Shown one piece after another: positions 25,743 through 34,284 of a DNA stretch of 37,741 nucleotides (its first letter is position 1; the number at the start of each line of letters is the position of its first letter). The stretch covers positions 1-37,741 of the forward strand of contig DATKGO010000064.1 of assembly GCA_035510695.1 (NCBI GenBank). The letters run 5' to 3'. A program made the translations under genes and the position numbers. Origin of the DNA: DAIDHK01 sp035510695 (GTDB lineage: Bacteria > Patescibacteriota > Microgenomatia > Levybacterales > UBA12049). The notes beneath the pieces are model-generated. The model did not search any database and had not been told where the DNA came from. It saw nothing but the letters and a program-made list of their open reading frames with translations.

Positions 25743-25766
25743 GTTGATAAATTGTCTTTCATCAAC
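25743..25766. terminator. Hairpin between convergent genes
   Basis: GTTGAT (25743-25748) pairs with ATCAAC (25761-25766), extended by AAA/TTT with one bulge. No T-run follows on either strand; a weak shared terminator between stops at 25740 and 25774. Confidence 0.35.
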
Positions 25767-25773
25767 TAACCGT

Positions 25774-27975
25774 TTACTGCTCGTTAAAAAAGCCTTTTAA
25801 TCTATAAATAGAATTATTTGCATGACCAATCGATACGAAGTATCGTTTATTTTTTGTAATTAAAATAATAAAATAGATTAAAAGGAGTAGTGAAAGTAAA
25901 GCCAGCAAATTATTATTCGTTATATTGGAAATATTTGTTAATCCCAATACTGATTTGTGATGTGAGTTTTCAGATGGCTTGACAGGGATATTTTTTGTAG
26001 ATGTAAATAATGTTCCGTTTCCTTTCACTGTAAATGAATTGTCAGCACTGGCACTTACGGAAGTGTCATTTTCTCCCGTAGTTCCACTTAAAACAGCGTG
26101 CAGCGAATATTCACCGGGTACTGTATTTTGGGCTAATACCAATCCTGTACTTAATTTAAATGCCACACCGGCACTTAGATCACCGATAGCAAAAGTAGGA
26201 TCTCCTAGATCTTTTCCGTCTTTCATCAAATGCAGCGTCAGAGTCGCTCCGTAGACTTTCCCTGTACCGATATTTTTACCGGTTAAAAAAACGGTAACCG
26301 TATCACCCGGTAAAACATAGGCTCCTACATTATTTGCCTCAGATAAAGAAAGTGCTCCACCGTCTTCTTTCTGATTACTCGTAGAATCCGAACTTGTATC
26401 GTCCTGGGAATTGGAATCTGCCGAAGTAGAAGTGGGGGTAATAAATTCACTTGTTCCGCCGATATCGCCGTTTAATGTTCCAAAAATATTAATAAAACCG
26501 AAATATCCGAATGAGTTGATGAAACTTGAGTTTACGAAGTTAAAAAGCGAAACTTCCGATATCGCATTACCCGTATTAATGCTTCCGCTACTCGCGTTAA
26601 CCGTATTTCCTCCTGTGTTCGCGATTGAAGTAATGTTATTATTCACAATAGCTACATTGGACACGGCAGAATTATTATTACTGTTTGAAGGGTCGCTAGC
26701 GGTTCCTGAATCGGGATTAGATGTGTCAAGAGAAAGACTTGTTCCTCCGATTTGCGGACTTAAATCATTCCAGCCAAGAAAATTTCCGTTCCAGGTACCA
26801 AAAAGGTTAATATATAGTCCGCCGAAATTGATACCATAGACACTTGTATTCACTACGTTTAATAAATCAACTGCACTTGAAGCACTTCCGGTGGTTATAC
26901 CTCCGCTTGTACTTGCTGAAGTCGTAGTCAAAGTATTCCCGCCTGTAGTTGCGCTGGAGTTAACTGTATTTGTCACAAGAGCTGTATTGTCTATAGTTGA
27001 GGGGATATTCGCATCCACAGACGCAGAGGACTGTGTGGAAAGATTATTTTCGGGAAGAATAATATTCCCATTTACGTTGCCAAAAATATTTATTGTAAGA
27101 ATATGGATGGTCGAATTGATAATCGTAAAATTCACCTGATTTAACAGAGATGCCAATGAACAGGCTTCTCCGGTCGTAATAATCGCATTACCGGAACTAT
27201 CGGTTATATTATTATTTCCACTGTTGGCGGTCGAAACAATCGTATTTGATAAATATGTATAGTTATTTACTCCCGTGAGCTCCACATTAATTTGCGGGTC
27301 GTTGGGATGCTGGGAAACTACGTCAGAGGCAATAGTGGAAGGTGATGATAAATTCAAATCACCATTTTGATCAACGAAGATATTGAGTGTTTGTTGAATG
27401 ATCTGAGAATTTATGGAAGTTGTGTTCACCGTATTACTCGCGTCTACGCTAGAAGTAGCATCACCTGTCGTAACGCTTGAAGAACTTGGGCTTGCCGAAG
27501 AGTTTGAACTTCCGCTGCCGGATGTATTGTCCGAACTATTGTTTGCCGTTTGATTATTTGAATTATCAGATGGTGTAGGTGTATCGGCAGAAGGACTCGC
27601 GGCATCGGCATTATCATTTACGCTTGTATCAACAGTCGGAGTGGGTGTGTCGGACAGATTAGGATCGGTGGTTGGAGTGGGAGTTCCTGTATCGGTTGGT
27701 GTCAAGGTCGAAGTAGGGGAAGGAGTAAGAGTAGGCGAATCGGTAGGACTTGAAGTAGGTGCAGGAGTTGTCGTATCGGAAGGAGCCGAAGTAGGAGTTG
27801 ACGTATCAGCAGGCGAAGGAGTCGATGTATCCTGTGCTACCGCAGGTGTGTCAGTGGGTACTGTCTGGGCATAAACCAACGGCGTTCTTTCTATACTGCC
27901 TGCAACAAGAAAAAATATTATTAAAAAAACAGTGAACGCTTTTTTAAATTTTTTATTTAAATTGAAAAATATCAT
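25774..27975 (-). CDS. Large repetitive surface protein anchored at its C-terminus
   Basis: 733 aa. Signal peptide (about 10-36, cleaving after VYA), then a Thr/Pro/Ser-rich stalk to about 165 (repeats such as DTSTPTSAPSDTTTPAPTSS). Four repeats with periods of about 94-105 residues start near 168, 267, 361 and 466, each with T-G-x-A-x-S, a V-N-x-(T/S) block and a strand NIFG-x-x-NG-(D/N), separated by ANTGGNT-like segments. A CARDB-like beta domain (about 545-655, VLPGDTVTVFLTGKNIGTGK) precedes a TM helix (LLALLSLLLLIYFIILI) and a basic tail. The Asn/Gly/Thr repeats suggest a beta-solenoid or fibre. The neighbouring small secreted protein carries the same motifs. Confidence 0.8.
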   Translation of the reverse strand: MIFFNLNKKFKKAFTVFLIIFFLVAGSIERTPLVYAQTVPTDTPAVAQDTSTPSPADTSTPTSAPSDTTTPAPTSSPTDSPTLTPSPTSTLTPTDTGTPTPTTDPNLSDTPTPTVDTSVNDNADAASPSADTPTPSDNSNNQTANNSSDNTSGSGSSNSSASPSSSSVTTGDATSSVDASNTVNTTSINSQIIQQTLNIFVDQNGDLNLSSPSTIASDVVSQHPNDPQINVELTGVNNYTYLSNTIVSTANSGNNNITDSSGNAIITTGEACSLASLLNQVNFTIINSTIHILTINIFGNVNGNIILPENNLSTQSSASVDANIPSTIDNTALVTNTVNSSATTGGNTLTTTSASTSGGITTGSASSAVDLLNVVNTSVYGINFGGLYINLFGTWNGNFLGWNDLSPQIGGTSLSLDTSNPDSGTASDPSNSNNNSAVSNVAIVNNNITSIANTGGNTVNASSGSINTGNAISEVSLFNFVNSSFINSFGYFGFINIFGTLNGDIGGTSEFITPTSTSADSNSQDDTSSDSTSNQKEDGGALSLSEANNVGAYVLPGDTVTVFLTGKNIGTGKVYGATLTLHLMKDGKDLGDPTFAIGDLSAGVAFKLSTGLVLAQNTVPGEYSLHAVLSGTTGENDTSVSASADNSFTVKGNGTLFTSTKNIPVKPSENSHHKSVLGLTNISNITNNNLLALLSLLLLIYFIILITKNKRYFVSIGHANNSIYRLKGFFNEQ

Positions 27976-28013
27976 ACATAATTATTATTTATTTCTACTT
28001 TTTATATTTCGAA

Positions 28014-28050
28014 CCTGGGGGAAAATAGTAATATTTAATTTTCCCCCAGG
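28014..28050 (-). terminator. Perfect 13-bp hairpin between small and large surface-protein genes
   Basis: CCTGGGGGAAAAT (28014-28026) and ATTTTCCCCCAGG (28038-28050) enclose an 11-nt loop. On the minus strand it follows the small gene and precedes the large one. No U-tract, so partial termination or 3'-end stabilisation. A second 8-bp stem (CAGTGATT/AATCGCTG) lies at about 28063-28082. Confidence 0.65.
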
Positions 28051-28090
28051 CATTTGAAACTCAGTGATTTATTAATCGCTGATTATTAAA

Positions 28091-28519
28091 TTAAAATTGT
28101 AAACTGGTGTTTACAACGTTCACAACGGTACTGCTTGCATTAGCTGTCCCTGTACTGATCGAGCTAGATGCCGCTCCGCCGTTGGTCGCTCCGCCGTTGG
28201 ATGTACTGGTTGTACCAGCACCACCCGTACCTGATCCGCCAGTGGCTGATCCGGTCGATGCATGATTACCACCTGCTGGATTAATTCCACCACCGAGTGT
28301 TAACGTGCCGGCTAGTGACGAATTATCTCCGGTATTGGCTGCTGTAGTTACATCGTTACTGACAAATGCAACATTAGCAGTCGTTGTTTTATTAACAGTT
28401 TTATTAAAACTGCCGGTATTTATATTTCCTGCCGGATGAGAATTAGCGAATGCAGCCGGTGTAACGGTTGCGAATAAGATAGCTGCTGATGCAGCTGTTA
28501 CTCCTAATTTTTTAAACAT
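28091..28519 (-). CDS. Small secreted repeat protein, partner of the large surface protein
   Basis: 142 aa from ATG 28519, which has AAAGGAGGTG nine bases before it; an upstream in-frame GTG (28531) lies inside that ribosome site and is not the start. Signal peptide MFKKLGVTAASAAILFATV...AFA. The mature protein has VSNDVTTAANTGDNSS, a Gly/Ser/Thr-rich stretch (about 75-115), then SISTGTANASSTVVNVVNTS at its very end. These two motifs are those that alternate in the large surface protein, here once each. The strong ribosome site suggests abundant synthesis, as for a fibre subunit (inference). Confidence 0.8.
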   Translation of the reverse strand: MFKKLGVTAASAAILFATVTPAAFANSHPAGNINTGSFNKTVNKTTTANVAFVSNDVTTAANTGDNSSLAGTLTLGGGINPAGGNHASTGSATGGSGTGGAGTTSTSNGGATNGGAASSSISTGTANASSTVVNVVNTSLQF

Positions 28520-28591
28520 ATATTTGTTCACCTCCTTTCTTTTTTAAAATTAAATTAAAATAGATATTCAATCTTTCTAAATTTATTCAAC

Positions 28592-28632
28592 AAAAAAAAG
28601 CATCTCTCTGAGCCAATGGCCCAAATAGATGC
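28592..28632 (-). terminator. Rho-independent terminator downstream of the DUF2292 gene
   Basis: Minus strand: GCATCT (28632-28627), internal loop, GGGCC/GGCTC, AGATGC (28605-28600), followed by eight T (28599-28592). A small CCG-CAAA-CGG stem lies just upstream. It separates the DUF2292 gene from the small secreted protein gene, 72 nt before that gene's ATG, so an attenuator role is also possible. Confidence 0.75.
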
Positions 28633-28706
28633 CTCCGTTTGCGGTCAGCAATTATTTTTTGTTTTAACTAAGCCAAACTATAAAGCTCTTATGTAAGAAA
28701 AATATG

Positions 28707-28719
28707 AAAGCTGAGTAAG
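28707..28719. repeat. 13-bp direct repeat, copy 1
   Basis: AAAGCTGAGTAAG, identical to 28990-29002; on the minus strand both copies are followed by a TTTGGCYTA-like stretch. The pair flanks the DUF2292 gene. Confidence 0.45.
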
Positions 28720-28754
28720 CGCTTAAAAATAAAAATGAATTTTGGCTTAAAATT

Positions 28755-28940
28755 TTATCGGCTGCCGTTGACGAGGACGTTGGAAGATATAGTTTTTTTA
28801 ATATTTCTCTCATTTATCTGTACCACTTTATGATCCTGGACTATAATTTCTACGCTGCCCCAGCCGCGGATATTTTTCAACGCGTCCACAATTTCGCTCA
28901 CTAAACCGTCACTAATTTGGGTAATAGAATAATTATCCAT
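28755..28940 (-). CDS. DUF2292 (YezD-like) small protein
   Basis: 61 aa from ATG 28940 (MDNYSITQ); an earlier in-frame ATG at 28967 would add nine atypical residues. The core LVSEIVDALKNIRGWGSVEI and VQDHKVVQINER is the DUF2292 signature (alpha-beta-beta, helix then G-S-V-E-I hairpin and V-V-Q-I-E/N-R). Function of the family is not known; members are short cytoplasmic proteins. A terminator follows at 28632. Confidence 0.75.
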   Translation of the reverse strand: MDNYSITQISDGLVSEIVDALKNIRGWGSVEIIVQDHKVVQINERNIKKTISSNVLVNGSR

Positions 28941-28989
28941 GTGTTTATGTTGTAGGCACATTATCAAGTTAGGCCAAATGTTTTACATA

Positions 28990-29002
28990 AAAGCTGAGTA
29001 AG
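28990..29002. repeat. 13-bp direct repeat, copy 2
   Basis: Second AAAGCTGAGTAAG. The 28941-29253 gap holds this repeat, a GAGCCGGCTC palindrome (29195-29204) and the hicB -10 box; no gene was found. Confidence 0.45.
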
Positions 29003-29253
29003 AAATCTGCAAGAAACCATTTTTATCGCCAATATTAAAACGTACTTTCTTCAAATAATAAGCAAATTAACCATATACTAAAAATTCTTTAGAATAAATG
29101 TGGCTATAAATATAAAAACTGCTGTAAATAAGTTGAGGTTACATCAATCGGTTCATACCTCATTACCCACGAATAGGTTCTGAAATGTTGGTCAGAGCCG
29201 GCTCAGTTTATAAGGCAAAATACAACCTTGCTTCACTATGATACAATAGATTC

Positions 29254-29529
29254 ATGAAACAAAATATCGCAAACTATACAGTTGTTATTGAAAAAGAAAA
29301 GCGTCTTGGTACGAAAAAAGATTGCTATAGCGCTTTCGTGCCCATTCTGGGTATAGCAACAGACTCTGATACGTTAGAACAAGTTCAAAAAGATATTACT
29401 TCTCTTGTTCAATTCCATATTGAATCACTTGCAGAAGAAGGCGAGGAGATTCCTATAGAAAGTGGACAATCATTCATTACGAAAATAGAAGCACTTCTTC
29501 CTAAGAAGACGCAGCTTGCAATTTCATGA
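29254..29529 (+). CDS. hicB: HicB-family antitoxin
   Basis: 91 aa with the partial RNase H-like HicB fold: YTVVIEKEKRLGTKKDCYSAF, VPILGIATDSDTLEQVQKDI and an acidic helix with FHIESLAEEGEEIP. It lacks an added DNA-binding domain, so autoregulation, if any, would need the complex or another factor. TACAAT at 29242-29247 ends six bases before the ATG (leaderless mRNA likely). It overlaps hicA by four bases (ATGA). Confidence 0.82.
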   Translation: MKQNIANYTVVIEKEKRLGTKKDCYSAFVPILGIATDSDTLEQVQKDITSLVQFHIESLAEEGEEIPIESGQSFITKIEALLPKKTQLAIS

Positions 29530-29753
29530 GTAATTTCCCTCAAGTAAAACCAACACTTTTGCTAAAATTTTTTCTCAAACAAGGCTTTACTATCTCTCGT
29601 CAAGTTGGATCTCATGCCAGATTAATACATGCTGATGGAAGAAAAATAACGATCGCAGTTCATAATAAACCAATCCCACTTGGAACACTCCAAGCAATTT
29701 TAAAGCAAGCAAATATGAATAAAGCAACATTTCTTAAGCTACACAAAAAATAA
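29526..29753 (+). CDS. hicA: HicA-family mRNA interferase toxin
   Basis: 75 aa with dsRBD-like fold: LLLKFFLKQGFTISRQVGSHARL with catalytic His30 in GSH, then KITIAVHNKPIPLGTLQAIL and a final helix. HicA cleaves mRNA and is blocked by HicB. Translationally coupled to hicB by the ATGA overlap; the antitoxin-first order is the reverse of the commonest hicA-hicB order but is well known. The toxin looks complete. Confidence 0.88.
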   Translation: MSNFPQVKPTLLLKFFLKQGFTISRQVGSHARLIHADGRKITIAVHNKPIPLGTLQAILKQANMNKATFLKLHKK

Positions 29754-29793
29754 GCTAGTAAATCTGAATCAAGCACAAAGCAGCCAAATCTGC

Positions 29794-29831
29794 TATAATA
29801 TGATTACAGCAGACTATAAGGCTGTTTTTTT
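29794..29831 (+). promoter_or_regulatory. typA -10 box and hairpin leader
   Basis: TATAAT (29794-29799) is followed by ACAGC (29806-29810) pairing with GCTGT (29821-29825) and a T-run ending at 29831, the base before the typA ATG. The stem is only 5 bp; it may instead end the hicBA transcript. Confidence 0.4.
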
Positions 29832-31658
29832 ATGGAAACACACGATTCACATCACATCAGAAATATTGCAGTAATAGCCCACGTTGACCATGGGAAGACC
29901 ACTCTGGTCGATTTTTTGCTCAAACAAACTCACACCTTTCGTAATAATGAGGCTGAAATGCTGCAGACGACCATCCTTGACTCCAACCCCTTGGAACGTG
30001 AGCGGGGAATTACTATTTTAGCCAAAAATACGGCAATATTTTATGAGGATTATAAAATAAATATTATTGATACTCCAGGACATGCTGATTTCTCAGGAGA
30101 AGTGGAACGAACACTTAATATGGCAGACGGCGCGCTGCTTATCGTGGATGCTCAGGAAGGCCCCATGCCGCAGACCAAATTCGTCTTAAAAAAAGCTCTC
30201 GAGTTAAATTTAAAAATAATTGTAGTTATAAATAAAATTGACAAAGCTTTAGCCGATATTCCTAAAACATTGGAACATATTAACGATCTATTTTTGGAAC
30301 TGGCCAATAATCCCGATCATTTGGATTTTCCGGTTTTATATGCCATTGGCCGGGAAGGCAAAGCTGCGGAAAAGCCGGAAGGTGTGAACGATAATTCAAC
30401 CTTAGATCCAATCTTGAAGACAATTATTTCAACCATACCCGAACCGAAAATCGAACAAGGAGAATTTAGAATGATGGTTACCTCTCTGGATTTTGACTCT
30501 CATAAAGGAAAACATGTAATCGGCAGAATCGTGGCCGGTACGGCAAAAAAAGGTCAATCATTGGTAATACTGAAAGCAGACGGCAAAAAGCAAACAGCCA
30601 AAATTGACGGCTTAACCACTACCTATGGTCTCAAAAAAATTGAGGTTAATGAAGCAGTCGCAGGCGACATTGTGGATATTACCGGAGCAGGGGAATCGGA
30701 AATAGGCGATACGATTACCGATCCGAGCGTAACAGAAGCTTTGCCGAGAATTTCGGTTGAGGAACCGACAATTAAGATGACAATTGGAGCCAATACTTCG
30801 CCTTTTGCCGGCAGAGAAGGCAAATTTACCAATTCCAGACAAGTTTTGGAACGTCTACAGAAAGAATTGGAAACCAATGTCGGATTAAAACTGGCAGTCA
30901 GCGGAGATAAATTCGTTGTATCAGGCCGAGGCGAACTGCATTTGTCAATTTTAATCGAAACCATGCGCCGTGAAGGTTATGAATTTCAAGTCGGAAAACC
31001 GGAAGTCATTACCAAAATGGTAAACGGAGTTGAGATGGAACCGATTGAAAATTTGATTATCGATGTACCGGATGAATTTGTCGGCGCGGTCAGTGAAGAA
31101 ATAGGCCGCCGCAAAGGCAGTATGACCAATATGGAGCCGGACCATAAAGGCAATACGCGCTTGGAATATCATATTCCTTCCAAAGCCTTAATCGGTCTTC
31201 GAAGTTTGCTTTTGACTAAAACCAAAGGCTCGGCTGTAATTAATACCATGTTTGAAAGATATGAACCTATTTCTCCTGCAGTGGCCAAACTTCGCAACGG
31301 TGCTTTAATCGCTTCGGAAGCAGGAGTTTGTTTGGGTTACGGTCTGCGAAACGCGCAAGAACGGGGAATTACTTTTATCGAACCGGGAGCCAATGTTTAT
31401 GAAGGCATGATCATTGGTTTACACGCACGACCTGAGGATATTGAAGTAAACGTGACAAAAGAAAAAAAACAATCAAATATGCGTTCAAAAGGCGAGGGAG
31501 TAAAAATTGCTTTAACTCCGCCGACTGTTATGAGTTTGGAACAATGTCTGGATTTCTTGGAAGAAGATGAACTTTTGGAAGTTACACCGCTGAACTTGAG
31601 ACTTCGAAAGAAATTTTTGACGAGAATCGACCGCGTCCGCGCCGACCGCAGCGCTTAA
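29832..31658 (+). CDS. typA: Translational GTPase TypA/BipA
   Basis: 608 aa, the full family length. G-domain motifs: AHVDHGKTTLVD (G1), RERGITI (G2), DTPGHADF (G3), NKIDK (G4); then EF-Tu-like domain II, domains III and V (ISGRGELHLSIL-type VSGRGELHLSIL, MEPDHKGNTRLEYHIPS, LRSLLLTKTKGSA) and the TypA-specific C-terminal domain (FIEPGANVYEGMIIG). It binds the 70S ribosome and assists large-subunit maturation, especially at low temperature or stress. Convergent with the next gene at five bases distance. Confidence 0.97.
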   Translation: METHDSHHIRNIAVIAHVDHGKTTLVDFLLKQTHTFRNNEAEMLQTTILDSNPLERERGITILAKNTAIFYEDYKINIIDTPGHADFSGEVERTLNMADGALLIVDAQEGPMPQTKFVLKKALELNLKIIVVINKIDKALADIPKTLEHINDLFLELANNPDHLDFPVLYAIGREGKAAEKPEGVNDNSTLDPILKTIISTIPEPKIEQGEFRMMVTSLDFDSHKGKHVIGRIVAGTAKKGQSLVILKADGKKQTAKIDGLTTTYGLKKIEVNEAVAGDIVDITGAGESEIGDTITDPSVTEALPRISVEEPTIKMTIGANTSPFAGREGKFTNSRQVLERLQKELETNVGLKLAVSGDKFVVSGRGELHLSILIETMRREGYEFQVGKPEVITKMVNGVEMEPIENLIIDVPDEFVGAVSEEIGRRKGSMTNMEPDHKGNTRLEYHIPSKALIGLRSLLLTKTKGSAVINTMFERYEPISPAVAKLRNGALIASEAGVCLGYGLRNAQERGITFIEPGANVYEGMIIGLHARPEDIEVNVTKEKKQSNMRSKGEGVKIALTPPTVMSLEQCLDFLEEDELLEVTPLNLRLRKKFLTRIDRVRADRSA

Positions 31659-31663
31659 ACCAC

Positions 31664-32587
31664 CTACCGTCTTTCAATTGAAGTAAGTGGATAATTGTAT
31701 TTACCTCTTCTATTTTGAAACACCGTCCGTTTTGGTGTTCTGGCTTTCTCCAAATCATGTCGTCTATCAAGAGCTATCTGGTCAAATTGTCTATTTATCA
31801 CAGCTGCATATAACGGCTCTTCATTAATTTGTTGAATTGTGTTTTGTTTGAATGAAGTAAACCAAGTATAATCTTTAGTAACGAGCAAATCACCGGTCAA
31901 CACATAGGCGATATTTGTTAAATTAAGAAAAAAATCAGGCATATCTTTTTTCTCCATATCTAATTCCGGAGTTAATTTCGGTAAATCTAAATTAACAGGT
32001 ACAAACATACTACCTCGAGTCCATTCTTCACCAAAATAATCATTTAATTTAACTACCGCATGATCTAAAGCTTCCGGACTTGAAGATCCGATGAAGTATA
32101 ATCCTGCTTGCTCCATCTGGGCTTTTGAAGGAGGAAGTTGGCTATCTACCACAATTCCAGCATCTTTAATACCTTCATTTTGGAGAATTTGTTGCACTTC
32201 ATTACCCCTGGCGACTTGTTGTAACTTCGCAAAAGCACGCACTCTTTCCGGAGATAATCGAGCAGGTGGATGACTAAGCCGATCAACTTTTTTGAGGTCA
32301 ATTGTTAAATCCTTTCCAGCGCTTAGCCGATCTGCGACAATATTGGCAGTACGCATTTCGTCCGGTTGCCAATCAGCCCTTCCATACAGCTCAAGCATTT
32401 GTCCATAAACTGTACCTTTTATTCCAAAGGCTTTTGCTAGTGCAGCTCTTCTTGCGAGAAAATTCCTTCGGAATGAACCTTCTTCATAATTTTCTGCCTC
32501 ATATTTTTGTATCGCCATGCGTAAACGGGCTATAGAAAAGGGGATTTCTCCTTCAGGTTCTATAAAATCATCTTCTGGTCTAGACAT
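31664..32587 (-). CDS. Hypothetical 307-aa soluble protein
   Basis: No family recognised. The first 100 residues are helical and charged (IARLRMAIQKYEAENYEEGS, LARRAALAKAFGIKGTVYGQ), with a possible helix-turn-helix near 50-75; the C-terminal part alternates helices and strands and ends in an Arg-rich tail (KRTVFQNRRGKYNYPLTSIERR shortened: KRTVFQNRRGKYN). No signal peptide or TM segment. TATAAT (32597-32602, minus strand) lies nine bases before the ATG, so it has its own, probably leaderless, transcript. A CPR-specific protein is likely (inference). Confidence 0.75.
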   Translation of the reverse strand: MSRPEDDFIEPEGEIPFSIARLRMAIQKYEAENYEEGSFRRNFLARRAALAKAFGIKGTVYGQMLELYGRADWQPDEMRTANIVADRLSAGKDLTIDLKKVDRLSHPPARLSPERVRAFAKLQQVARGNEVQQILQNEGIKDAGIVVDSQLPPSKAQMEQAGLYFIGSSSPEALDHAVVKLNDYFGEEWTRGSMFVPVNLDLPKLTPELDMEKKDMPDFFLNLTNIAYVLTGDLLVTKDYTWFTSFKQNTIQQINEEPLYAAVINRQFDQIALDRRHDLEKARTPKRTVFQNRRGKYNYPLTSIERR

Positions 32588-32614
32588 ACTATGCAGATTA
32601 TATCACAAGCAAAT

Positions 32615-32998
32615 TTAGCTTTTTCTTCGTGGTAATCTGAAGCAAAAACGGTCATGATAACGCAGTCCTTGGGCAATTCCGCCCATCATTACAGCCTTGA
32701 CCACTAAAAGGGCAAGAAATCCTTCGGTAAAGGTTATAAAACCGGCAATTAAAGATAAAATCAGCCAATGATGAAACCAATAGGTTTTACTGCGGAAATG
32801 AATCCTGACATTGGGAAGAATTTCAATATTTTTATATTTAATGCGGGGAAGAGTGTGTTTGCGTTTTTGCGGATGGGAAAAAATCAGGAAAAATTGGTAT
32901 CCCGCTATAAAGAAAAAACAGAAAAGTAATACTGTTTGCATAGCAATATGTAAAGATATGGTAAGAAATCTTGAGCTTTTTGTCAACCTCAACCCCAT
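32615..32998 (-). CDS. Small two-TM membrane protein, unknown function
   Basis: 127 aa as drawn; the start may instead be the ATG at 32941 (MQTVLLFCFF), which removes 19 residues. Two hydrophobic helices (TVLLFCFFFIAGYQFFLIF and WLILSLIAGFITFTEGFLAL) flank a basic loop with PRIKYKNIEILPNVRIHFRS and YWFHHW; a basic C-terminus ends RLPRRKS. Histidines in HHW could bind metal. No family recognised. It is divergent from the glycosyltransferase gene. Confidence 0.6.
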   Translation of the reverse strand: MGLRLTKSSRFLTISLHIAMQTVLLFCFFFIAGYQFFLIFSHPQKRKHTLPRIKYKNIEILPNVRIHFRSKTYWFHHWLILSLIAGFITFTEGFLALLVVKAVMMGGIAQGLRYHDRFCFRLPRRKS

Positions 32999-33003
32999 TG
33001 TGT

Positions 33004-33033
33004 TTGCAAAAAGAACAAATAATTAGGTACAAT
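33004..33033 (+). promoter_or_regulatory. Promoter of the GT4 gene
   Basis: TTGCAA (33004-33009), 18-bp spacer, TACAAT (33028-33033), 13 bp before the ATG at 33047. Confidence 0.45.
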
Positions 33034-33046
33034 TAAGATATATTTT

Positions 33047-34276
33047 ATGAAAATTGTCTATTTTACCGATATGTTTTTCCCGCAAATTAACGGCGTGATC
33101 ACCTCCTTAGCGACCATAGCCTCAGCTTTAGCTAAAAACGGCCATGAAATATATATTTTTATTCCCAGACCGGGAAGGCATCAAAAAGTCAACTGGAGCG
33201 CACCCGGCGTAAAAATAGAAACACTACCCTCGCTACCGGGGCTTTTCTATCCCGATTTACGAGCGGCTTCTCCCATTTCTTTCAATCTTTTAACTAAACT
33301 ACGGAAAATTGATCCCGATATTCTTCATTTTCAAACTCAATTTTTAGTCGGAGGAGGCAGCATATTTTTGGGTAAACTCCTAAGAAAACCGATTTTAGGC
33401 AGTTTTCATGGTTATATTATGGAACCCGAATATTTAAAACTCGCCAAGGTCGACCATATTAAAGGTTTGCCGACTATTCTCTGGACTTACAGTAAATGGT
33501 TTTACGATCAATGTGACGGAGTTTTAACTTTTGCCGAATCGGTAAAACGTGATCTGGTCGCGCATAAAATTAAGCGCCCAATTCAGGTTATTCCCAATAC
33601 GATCAGTGAATCCTGTACTCAAAAATTACCGGATAAAAAAGTAGCCGAGCTTAAACAAACACTAAATCTGAAAAAAAATGTAATTTTATATGTCGGACGT
33701 GTATCTCCTGAAAAAAGCCTGGATGTTTTGGTTGATAGTTTCAGTAAAGTTATACAAAAACAGCCTGACACGAGCTTGCTTATTATTGGCGATGGACCTT
33801 GCCGTAAAAGTCTTGAGGAACAAGTGCTTAAACTTGGATTAACAAATAATGTCGTATTCACCGGCATTCTTTCAACTGAAAAGTTATTAACCGGCGGCTA
33901 TTATCAGCTGGCCGATTTATTCGCCACCGCCAGCACTTCGGAAGTGCAGCCCGTATCAATTATTGAGGCCATGTATTTTGAGCTACCCATCGTGGGTGTC
34001 AATAAACGCGGAGTCGGAGACATGATCCGCGATTGCGGTTTACTGGCCAAACCCGGTAATACGAATCAACTAGCGCAGCACATGCTTGATGTTATTAATA
34101 AACCATCGCTTAAAACAACACTTAGTAATAAATCACAAAAAAAGTATGAAGCCGTATATAGTTTGGACAAGGTAGTTAAAGCTTATGAAGAATATTATAA
34201 AACATTTATCCCGGAAAACGAACCACGAAGGGGAAGCCTTAGTGCTAGAATTTTTCGTAAATTAACTTTCCGTTAG
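33047..34276 (+). CDS. GT4-family glycosyltransferase
   Basis: 409 aa, GT-B fold. N-terminal domain opens MKIVYFTDMFFPQINGVITS with the acceptor-site Gly-rich turn; PDILHFQTQF and GSFHGYIME follow. The C-terminal donor domain has LYVGRVSPEKSLDVLVDSF, LLIIGDGPCR and the E-x7-E motif in SEVQPVSIIEAM. It resembles GT4 mannosyl/glucosyltransferases acting on lipids (PimB/diglucosyl-diacylglycerol synthase type). No TM segment; peripheral membrane association is likely. It probably builds a glycolipid or cell-envelope glycan, together with UppP and other envelope genes in the window. Confidence 0.93.
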   Translation: MKIVYFTDMFFPQINGVITSLATIASALAKNGHEIYIFIPRPGRHQKVNWSAPGVKIETLPSLPGLFYPDLRAASPISFNLLTKLRKIDPDILHFQTQFLVGGGSIFLGKLLRKPILGSFHGYIMEPEYLKLAKVDHIKGLPTILWTYSKWFYDQCDGVLTFAESVKRDLVAHKIKRPIQVIPNTISESCTQKLPDKKVAELKQTLNLKKNVILYVGRVSPEKSLDVLVDSFSKVIQKQPDTSLLIIGDGPCRKSLEEQVLKLGLTNNVVFTGILSTEKLLTGGYYQLADLFATASTSEVQPVSIIEAMYFELPIVGVNKRGVGDMIRDCGLLAKPGNTNQLAQHMLDVINKPSLKTTLSNKSQKKYEAVYSLDKVVKAYEEYYKTFIPENEPRRGSLSARIFRKLTFR

Positions 34277-34284
34277 CTCCAATT

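Noticed and set aside
26411..27139. Long plus-strand ORFs inside the surface-protein gene
   Set aside because: Shadows of the repetitive minus-strand gene; valine-rich low-complexity products.
28592..28660. Riboswitch (c-di-GMP-like) before the small secreted protein gene
   Set aside because: The CCG-CAAA-CGG stem and GGAGGC stretch do not match a known aptamer consensus; a plain terminator of the upstream DUF2292 gene explains the hairpin and U-run.
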